DNA of 64,000 bases from Candidatus Defluviilinea proxima (GTDB lineage Bacteria; Chloroflexota; Anaerolineae; Anaerolineales; Villigracilaceae), in NCBI GenBank assembly GCA_016721115.1, contig JADKIW010000001.1, forward strand, positions 1,813,501 through 1,877,500. The letters run 5' to 3'. How positions within the stretch are numbered: the stretch's first letter is position 1; each line of letters opens with the position of its first letter. The notes under the pieces were generated by a model. The model was not told where the DNA came from and did not search any database. It was given only the letters and a program-made list of their open reading frames with translations. The position numbers and the translations under genes are program-made. Below are positions 58,170-64,000 of the stretch, in pieces.

Positions 58170-58928
58170 TCAAGGAATAGGCAGGAATTGAATACCTTTC
58201 TCCATGTAGCGCTCGATAATACGATAGAAAAGTGCTGTGGTTTTTTCGTGGTCGTGCACCAGAATAATGTCAACAGTATCTTTGCAATTTAAACTGCGCC
58301 CGTCGTATGGAAGGTCTTCCTCGATCCGTGCCAAGATAACGGCTTCCTCTGATAGTCCCCAAGGTGCAGTCGCTTCATTCAACCAATATTCCGCTTGATC
58401 GTATGTACAGCGAACGTCTACATCCGCTAGCAGGTTTGTGTCAAAATATTTTGGATTGATCCCTTCAAATCGAGGTTGACGATATCCCAACTCCCGCAGA
58501 TATTGTTGAAGTTCGTCGCGCCTCTCTTTACGGGAATACTGGAACCATTCTGATGCAGGCCTGTTCCACTTTGATTCGTATGCTGTTCCGCTCTCGTCAC
58601 CGCCACTATCAAAATAAGGGAAACGAAAATATTTGGCGGACCATTCAACGCCAGCAAGCCGATAAACCGATTCGATCAATTCATCTGTCTTTTGGATTTC
58701 CTGTTTGCACTCTTCCACAGACCGATCTGAAAAATGTGGGTGACTAAAAGCATGGTTCCCAATAACAAATCCGCGTTCGATGGCTGTACACACTGCCTCT
58801 TTACGTTGCTGGATAAAGCGCCCTTCACAAAAAAAGATGGCAGGGATCTTATGCCCGTAAAGGAACTCCATTTTTGCCGTGAAATCACGACTTGGTGCAT
58901 CGTCGATTGTGAGATAAGCTTGTTTCAA
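58170..58928 (-). CDS. Polysaccharide deacetylase (NodB domain) family protein
   Basis: 252 residues. NodB motif 1 is TIDDAPSRDF (Asp pair), motif 2 is GNHAFSHPHF (metal His pair), motif 3 is YFRFPYFDSGG. The start is a TTG at 58928 with AAGGAG upstream. No signal peptide, so a cytoplasmic substrate or a non-polysaccharide role is possible. Extra residues between motif 3 and the end distinguish it from classical members. Confidence 0.85.
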   Translation of the reverse strand: MKQAYLTIDDAPSRDFTAKMEFLYGHKIPAIFFCEGRFIQQRKEAVCTAIERGFVIGNHAFSHPHFSDRSVEECKQEIQKTDELIESVYRLAGVEWSAKYFRFPYFDSGGDESGTAYESKWNRPASEWFQYSRKERRDELQQYLRELGYRQPRFEGINPKYFDTNLLADVDVRCTYDQAEYWLNEATAPWGLSEEAVILARIEEDLPYDGRSLNCKDTVDIILVHDHEKTTALFYRIIERYMEKGIQFLPIP

Positions 58929-59041
58929 TTGAAAAACTCCTTACAGGCAAAGAACACTCGTTTTGGCTGTTCTGGCAACAGCAACAAAAGTCTACAACTT
59001 TCGATGGGAACACGAGTCCGCTTTAGCAGGCTTCATATGGA

Positions 59042-59068
59042 TAGCCCGATGGTTCACCATCGGGCGTG
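59042..59068. repeat. Short palindrome
   Basis: GCCCGATGG-TT-CACCATCGGGC-like hairpin. The sequence before it (AACACGAGTCCG) also occurs inside the palindrome after carB. Confidence 0.5.
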
Positions 59069-59072
59069 TATG

Positions 59073-59114
59073 GGTGATGAGATGATTCCAGAGCGGGTTA
59101 TGAAGTGGGGATAG
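59073..59114 (+). pseudogene. Possible remnant of an exonuclease gene end
   Basis: The sequence encodes GDEMIPERVMKWG and a TAG stop, resembling the last residues GESRIPERVTKWK of the exonuclease at 54487-55356. Only 13 residues, with no gene body upstream. Confidence 0.4.
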
Positions 59115-59189
59115 TGCGCTAGTGATATTCAGTTTGAAAATGTCACAACATAAACTATATCCATTGCATGCCTTGCTGGCTAACTATAC

Positions 59190-61526
59190 TTAAGGCTCTG
59201 TTTTCAAGGCAAAATACCAATCATCACGAACAAAATAAGCAGGCAAAAAAACGCTAAAAACATTCCGCTTTGGGTGTTGGCTGATATATAGTACATTATC
59301 ATCGATAAAGCCAAGTTCATATTCTGAACCTGTTGGGCGAAAGTGTCTCCATGTCCAAAGCTGGTTTCCAGTATCAATATCAATCGCATATATTCTTTGG
59401 TTATTATTTCCCGCGATAAACACAGTATTGTTGTTATTTCCTATAATTTCATCCCAAAAAATCGACCAACTTTCATCAATGCCAAGGTCTAACTTCCATT
59501 TTTGCGATCCAGTCTTAGTATCCAGTGCAGACACATAACTCTCTTCATAAACTGTAACTAGGGCGTTTCCCTCAATAACAAAATGAAATGGAAAATGTTT
59601 TGTCTCAGTCTTCCAGATGATATTTCCAGTCGCACTATCGAATGAGTAAACAAAGCCATTCTCTGTACCTATATATACCGAGTCGCCATTGATGAGATAC
59701 CCAAGATTGCCATGAGAAAAATCCTCGTTAAAGCGCCAGATAGGCGTGCCAGTGAACTCATCAACAACAATAAGTTTGGCTAATTCGTGGAAATTTTCCG
59801 GTCCGCCTTTATAGGTTTTGATAAAAAAAATGGTTTCGTTTTTAGCGCCAGCAGCCACGCTAAACTCATGAGCATTTTGAAAAACCAACTCCCATCGTTC
59901 TTTTCCTGTTTCTAAATCTATTGCTGTTACAAGATTATCATCTCTTTTATCAATATCAGATGAATTTTCCCATGGACGGGATGCCATGTATAGCGTTTTG
60001 TTGAATGTATAAATTCTTCCACTATCAAGTCGGGTAGATTCCCATAGTGGTTGGCCTGTTTCTGCGCTATACGTCGCAATTTGTTCATACTGTTGCTCGT
60101 CTGATATAAAAGTACAACAACACTTAAGGCACTCAGAAGAGTGGGTCGAGACAACGACTATATCATTATGGAAAGTAAACCAAGTGTAATCTTCATCGTA
60201 AATTGGATAAACATTACGCCGCCAAAGCTCTTTGCCTGTATTACTGTCGATCGCTAGCATATCACCCTGATTGTCAACAATATAGATTCGATTAATCTCT
60301 CTGATAGAGTTGGAAAACGAGTTGGTATCTATTGCCCCATCAACTTTCCAGATTACCTTGCCGTCGCTGCTTCTTAATGCGAAAAGAACTTGCTCTGTTG
60401 TGTCGTATGAGCTCCGGTAGTTTAGACTAACGTAGACGAAATCACCTGTTTGTGATGCTAATTCTAGGCTAGTGTAGACTGAAAAGGATGTTGATGAGCT
60501 GGAGGCGAAGCCACTGTATGGCTGTGCAATATTTTCTGTAGACCAAATGATCTTTCCTGTTGATTTATCCACAGCATAAAGACAATAACAATCTATTGAA
60601 CGATCTTCTTTGTAACCGTGGAAAATAAACAAGTCATTAATTACTGCCGGCTCAGAAACATCATAATCTGTAATTCTCCATAGTTCGCGATCAGATGACG
60701 TCGTTAGTATGAGATAAGTGATGCCAGAGAAAACACCATAACCCAATACGATAAACGCACCTATTTTTAGAATTGGATGATTGCCAATTATTTTTCGTAC
60801 TCCTGTAGTTGCCCAACCGATTGCATTATTAACTCGTTGCCATATTGACCAATTCAAGAAGGTGGGTTTTGGAATTTTCTTGACAAGAAATCCAATCAAT
60901 AATCTCGCCAAAAAGACGGCGGGCAAGGAAATTGATAAGGCGTATCCTAGATAGATATATATACTCAGAAGATCTAAATAACCCTCACTGGCTAACAAGT
61001 AGCCAATACTGCCTATACAAACAATCATTATTGTCCATGAAGTTGCTTGCAATAAGACTGTTCGCAAGTCCAAGCCTGCCAAGTTTGTTTCAGCTTCTAA
61101 ATTGAATTGCCTGTTCGTTTTTTGCCCTATATAAGCTAGCGAAACGACAGCGACAATGCTGGGTAGAGAAATGAATTCAAAGCTCATTAATTCAAATAAA
61201 AAGGAAACGATGTTCCCAGTTGCTGCTATGGCAATCCCAATCAATGCCCCGAGGGTAAATGCTGTGATGTCTGAAAATTTTTTATTTAAAGAAATGATAA
61301 GGCTGACAATGACAATTCCTAAAAACGTGAGGAGAAGAAAGGGTGTAATGATAAGTAGGGATATGAGTATCCCGTCGATAAGCTCAATATCCCACATTGC
61401 TTGACTGAGCCCTATTGATAGGAATAAGACAAAGAATATATTGATTAATAAAGTGGGAACGGCAATGATTCTTATTCCATAAAATAAAATAGCTTTGAAT
61501 TGTTGAAAGTAGTTCCCAGTTTTCAT
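59190..61526 (-). CDS. Membrane-anchored PQQ-type beta-propeller protein
   Basis: 778 residues. The N-terminal 270 residues carry eight or more hydrophobic segments (for example TLLINIFFVLFLSIGLSQAM, ILISLLIITPFLLLTFLGIVIVSLI in part, and VLGYGVFSGITYLILT). The C-terminal 500 residues are a PQQ-like propeller with at least nine W-motif repeats of the form ALDxxTGKxxW (DKSTGKIIW, SDGKVIWK, NTGKELWR, ETGKERWE, ATGNIIWK, KTGSQKWK, DTGNQLWT). No dehydrogenase catalytic residues recognised. It may sense or scaffold at the outer face. A+T-rich. Confidence 0.82.
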   Translation of the reverse strand: MKTGNYFQQFKAILFYGIRIIAVPTLLINIFFVLFLSIGLSQAMWDIELIDGILISLLIITPFLLLTFLGIVIVSLIISLNKKFSDITAFTLGALIGIAIAATGNIVSFLFELMSFEFISLPSIVAVVSLAYIGQKTNRQFNLEAETNLAGLDLRTVLLQATSWTIMIVCIGSIGYLLASEGYLDLLSIYIYLGYALSISLPAVFLARLLIGFLVKKIPKPTFLNWSIWQRVNNAIGWATTGVRKIIGNHPILKIGAFIVLGYGVFSGITYLILTTSSDRELWRITDYDVSEPAVINDLFIFHGYKEDRSIDCYCLYAVDKSTGKIIWSTENIAQPYSGFASSSSTSFSVYTSLELASQTGDFVYVSLNYRSSYDTTEQVLFALRSSDGKVIWKVDGAIDTNSFSNSIREINRIYIVDNQGDMLAIDSNTGKELWRRNVYPIYDEDYTWFTFHNDIVVVSTHSSECLKCCCTFISDEQQYEQIATYSAETGQPLWESTRLDSGRIYTFNKTLYMASRPWENSSDIDKRDDNLVTAIDLETGKERWELVFQNAHEFSVAAGAKNETIFFIKTYKGGPENFHELAKLIVVDEFTGTPIWRFNEDFSHGNLGYLINGDSVYIGTENGFVYSFDSATGNIIWKTETKHFPFHFVIEGNALVTVYEESYVSALDTKTGSQKWKLDLGIDESWSIFWDEIIGNNNNTVFIAGNNNQRIYAIDIDTGNQLWTWRHFRPTGSEYELGFIDDNVLYISQHPKRNVFSVFLPAYFVRDDWYFALKTEP

Positions 61527-61606
61527 GATTTGTTAGGAAAATCTGATTGATGTGACACGCCCGACTATGTCTTAAGCAGAACCATTCTGCAAAGCACTTG
61601 GACAGA

Positions 61607-61635
61607 ATTATAGAACCTCCCTGCTAAAAAGGCAA
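61607..61635 (-). promoter_or_regulatory. Promoter of the propeller gene
   Basis: Minus strand: TTGCCT (61635-61630), 17 bases, TATAAT (61612-61607), 80 bases before the start codon. Confidence 0.7.
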
Positions 61636-61663
61636 CAACCATCAATTTCCCCGTTTATTGTTT

Positions 61664-61697
61664 TAGAGACTCTTCGCTGACGCTCAGAGTGACATGC
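61664..61697. repeat. Half copy of the TGTCATCCTGAGCG repeat
   Basis: AGAGACTCTTCGCTGACGCT and CAGAGTGACA match the right half of the element at 54373-54476. The copy abuts the 3' end of metY. Confidence 0.6.
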
Positions 61698-62981
61698 TTA
61701 TGAGTTCAATGCCTCGTCCAAATCCCAGAGAATATCTTCGATGTCTTCAAGTCCAATACTCAACCGAATGAAATCAGGGCTGACGCCTGCGGCGATCTGT
61801 TCTTGTTCGGAGAGTTGAGAGTGTGTCGTGCTGGCGGGATGAATGGCTAGTGATTTGGCGTCACCGAGGTTAGCAACGTGGCTGAATAGTTGCAAGTTAT
61901 CAATAAATTTTGCGCCTGCTTCGCGTCCACCTTTGACGGCGAAGCCCACGACGGCGCCTGTCCCATTGGGGAGGTATTTCTTTCCACGTTGATAGTCAGC
62001 GTGACTTGGCAAACCTGCATATGCAACCCAATTGACCTTGGGATGTTTCTCTAAAAATTCGGCGACGGCTTGTGCGTTCTTGACGTGCTGGTCCATGCGT
62101 AAGGATAAAGTTTCAAGTCCCTGCAGGAAGAACCACGAGGCGATGGGTTGTTGGCATGTGCCGAAATCACGCAGGACCCCAGCACGGGCTTTCGAGATAA
62201 ATGCGAGATGCCCGAAATCGTCAGCGTAGACAACGTCATGGTAGGAAGGATCAGGCTCGGTGAAGTTGGGGAAGCGTCCGCTTTTTGTCCAATTGAATTT
62301 GCCGCTATCCACGATCACACCGCCGATGGATGTGCCATGTCCGCCGATGAATTTTGTTGTGGAGTGGGTCACGATGTCTGCGCCCCAGTCAAACGGACGA
62401 CAAAGATAGGGCGTGGCGAAGGTGTTGTCGATCATCAACGGGATGCCGTGTTCTTTTGCGATGGCGGCGACTTCTTCAAATGGAAAGACGTTGCCAAGCG
62501 GGTTGCTGACGGTCTCGCCATAAATGATCTTGGTGTTGGGTTGGATGGCGCGGCGGAAGTTTTCGGGATCGGTGGGGTCAACAAGTGTGACGTTGATACC
62601 GATGCGTGGGAAACTATACTTGAATTGTGTGACGGTGCCGCCATAGAGTGTGGATGTGGAGACAATGTGGTCGCCCGCTTCACAGAGGGTCAGGATCGCG
62701 GTCATTTGTGCGGCGTGGCCTGATGACACTTCCAATGCGCCGACTCCACCCTCGAGGCTTGCCATGCGAGTCTCGAAGACGTTAGTGGTTGGGTTCGAGA
62801 TGCGTGTATAGATGTTGCCTGATTCTTGCAAAGCAAATAGACGTGCGGCGCGCTCCGTGCTTTGCAAGTTGTATGCGGATGTTTGGTAGATGGGGACTGC
62901 TTTGCTCCCCGTTGTGGGATCGGATGTGAAGCCTTCGTGAAGTTGGCGGGTGGTGAAACCGAATTTGCGGGGAGTGGTCAT
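61698..62981 (-). CDS. metY: O-acetylhomoserine sulfhydrylase
   Basis: Makes homocysteine (or methionine) from O-acetylhomoserine and sulfide (or methanethiol), a PLP enzyme. 427 residues from the ATG at 62981 (MTTPRKFGF). Seen: VPIYQTSAYNLQSTERAARLFAL, GNIYTRISNPTTNVFE, GYLIMIDNTFATPYLCRP-type segment, and the PLP Lys in THSTTKFIGGHGTSIGG. The long C-terminal HPASTTHSQL segment is present. Downstream of metA on the same strand. Confidence 0.95.
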   Translation of the reverse strand: MTTPRKFGFTTRQLHEGFTSDPTTGSKAVPIYQTSAYNLQSTERAARLFALQESGNIYTRISNPTTNVFETRMASLEGGVGALEVSSGHAAQMTAILTLCEAGDHIVSTSTLYGGTVTQFKYSFPRIGINVTLVDPTDPENFRRAIQPNTKIIYGETVSNPLGNVFPFEEVAAIAKEHGIPLMIDNTFATPYLCRPFDWGADIVTHSTTKFIGGHGTSIGGVIVDSGKFNWTKSGRFPNFTEPDPSYHDVVYADDFGHLAFISKARAGVLRDFGTCQQPIASWFFLQGLETLSLRMDQHVKNAQAVAEFLEKHPKVNWVAYAGLPSHADYQRGKKYLPNGTGAVVGFAVKGGREAGAKFIDNLQLFSHVANLGDAKSLAIHPASTTHSQLSEQEQIAAGVSPDFIRLSIGLEDIEDILWDLDEALNS

Positions 62982-63007
62982 GGCAGACGCTTTCTTTATA
63001 AATAACT

Positions 63008-63133
63008 CGTTGGTTGAGTACGAAGGTATCGAAACCAACAGTTACTAGAAATTATCTTGTAACAAAAATCTCTTTGCTTATTGGTGGTTTCGATACGCCT
63101 TTCGCAACGAACGCTCAAGGCTACTCAACCACC
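63008..63133. repeat. Palindromic repeat between metA and metY
   Basis: GGTTGAGTACGAAGGTATCG with AAACCA, and TGGTTTCGATACGCC with CTACTCAACC, form the arms. It fills the whole intergenic gap. Confidence 0.8.
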
Positions 63134-63139
63134 GTACTT

Positions 63140-64000
63140 TTAAAAATCGCTGCGAGTTGAGCCCGTGGGGATCTGGTTCGGGTCATAAGGTGTGACTTGG
63201 TAGACGTAGTAGTTGAGCCAGTTGACGTACAACAAGTTGGCATGTCCACGCCAGCGGACGTGGGGCGTTTGAGTCGGATCGTCGTTGGGATAATAATTTT
63301 TCGGGACGTGAATGGGAAGTCCCTTGTTCACGTCGCGGTCGTATTCTGCTTTAAGTGTGAACGGATCGTATTCGGAGTGCCCCGTGGCGAAGATGTGACG
63401 CCCATCTTTGGAGCCAAGGAGGTACACACCTGCTTCATCGGACTCTGCGAGGATCTGCAATTCGTTGACGGGGTCAATGTCTTGGCGGCGGATCTCGGTG
63501 TGACGGGAGTGGGGGGCGTAGAAAATGTCGTCGAATCCGCGAAGCAGTTTCTCGGTCCGTGAAAGGACGCGATGCTCAAAGACGCCGAACATCTTACGGG
63601 GCAGGTCATATTTCGGGATTCCGTAGCGATGATAAAGCGCGGCTTGTGCTCCCCAACAAATATAGAAATTGGATTCGACGTTTTCCTCAGACCAATCCAT
63701 GATCTGCTTGAGTTCTTCCCAATAATCCACATCTTCGAACTTCATTTGTTCGACAGGCGCACCTGTGATGATGAGACCGTCGAACTTTTGATCCTTGATC
63801 TCTTCGAAAGTGACATAGTGCGTGAGCAGGTGCTCGGCGTCAGTGTTTTTGGATTCGTACGTGGCGGTATGCACCAGGGTCACATCCACCTGCAAAGCGG
63901 AATTGCCAAGCAGGCGCAAGAGTTGAGTTTCAGTGGCGATCTTGGTGGGCATGAGGTTGAGAATCGCCACGCGCATCGGACGGATATCCTGCGTGGAGGC
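63140..64000 (-). CDS. metA: Homoserine O-acetyltransferase (MetA type), 5' end outside the window
   Basis: Acylates homoserine as the first step toward methionine. At least 286 codons are visible; the frame continues past base 64000 (STQDIRPMRVAIL), so about 25 residues are missing. Seen: ILNLMPTKIATETQLLRLL, the acyl Cys in YICWGAQAAL, the FATGHSEYDPFTL His/Glu, and NWLNYYVYQVTPYD. The segment TGAPVEQMKFEDV has Glu where E. coli MetA has Gly; this residue marks acetyl-CoA rather than succinyl-CoA use, in line with the neighbouring O-acetylhomoserine sulfhydrylase. Confidence 0.95.
   Translation of the reverse strand, partial: ASTQDIRPMRVAILNLMPTKIATETQLLRLLGNSALQVDVTLVHTATYESKNTDAEHLLTHYVTFEEIKDQKFDGLIITGAPVEQMKFEDVDYWEELKQIMDWSEENVESNFYICWGAQAALYHRYGIPKYDLPRKMFGVFEHRVLSRTEKLLRGFDDIFYAPHSRHTEIRRQDIDPVNELQILAESDEAGVYLLGSKDGRHIFATGHSEYDPFTLKAEYDRDVNKGLPIHVPKNYYPNDDPTQTPHVRWRGHANLLYVNWLNYYVYQVTPYDPNQIPTGSTRSDF

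Noticed and set aside
63008..63133. SAM riboswitch in the metA-metY gap
   Set aside because: The gap is filled by a palindromic repeat of the genome-wide type. No SAM-aptamer core was recognised. A riboswitch upstream of metA would lie outside the window.

Overview
The window looks like a chromosomal segment of a free-living bacterium, most likely a Chloroflexota member of the class Anaerolineae. This is an inference from three things: a LysW carrier-protein amino-acid cluster beside argG/argH, a long-form HisG, and very many short palindromic repeats between and inside housekeeping genes. No rRNA, tRNA or CRISPR array was recognised. The window starts inside carB and ends inside metA.

Layout. 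(1) 1-3.3 kb: carB, whose 3' end is followed by two extra copies of its own tail separated by palindromes. (2) 3.3-14.0 kb: a minus-strand run of two unrecognised genes, then small GyrI-like, DUF1801, VOC, DUF1579-like, RibD/DHFR-like, enoyl-CoA hydratase, DinB (two), lipoprotein-hydrolase, TauE/SafE and membrane genes. Several have their own TTGNNN-17-TATAAT promoter. (3) 14.1-21.7 kb: the operon hisGDCBHAFIE, preceded by a promoter, a short leader ORF with six consecutive His codons, and an antiterminator/terminator pair. (4) 22.5-31.5 kb: argG, a GNAT gene, argH, lysW, lysX, lysY(argC), lysZ(argB), lysJ(argD), lysK(argE). These are preceded by a second leader ORF with four Arg codons in five positions and its own antiterminator/terminator. 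(5) 31.5-40.2 kb: a UDG-like gene, a 1337-residue secreted mosaic protein, a membrane protein, manA, an aminotransferase and pheA. (6) 40.2-54.4 kb: an accessory block of small stress- or detoxification-type genes (YciI, ArsR, AHSA1, DUF998, DUF1801, PhnB-like VOC, MarR, PPOX, YdeI, a short UvrA2, BBE-type oxidase, RibD-like, MFS, HhH proteins, AraC). (7) 54.5-57.5 kb: a 5'-3' exonuclease, a YcaQ-like protein and an intact IS5-family element sitting exactly at the ycaQ stop codon. (8) 57.6-64 kb: an NTF2-like protein, a polysaccharide deacetylase, a membrane-anchored PQQ-type propeller, and metY plus metA for methionine synthesis.

How the parts fit. The his operon should make histidine from PRPP and be switched by charged tRNA-His. 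The argG-lysK operon holds the complete carrier-protein route from a LysW-bound amino acid, together with the last two arginine steps. Because its leader counts Arg codons, the simplest reading is that the LysW genes here make ornithine/arginine rather than lysine. Both leaders share one plan: the -10 box ends 10 nt before the leader ATG, the sequence before it is CCCAAC, and there is almost no 5' UTR. Palindromic repeats occupy nearly every his and arg gene junction and also enter reading frames (carB, hisD, lysK, and the C-terminus of hisC). These two themes, the paired attenuators and the protein-invading repeats, are the most notable content.
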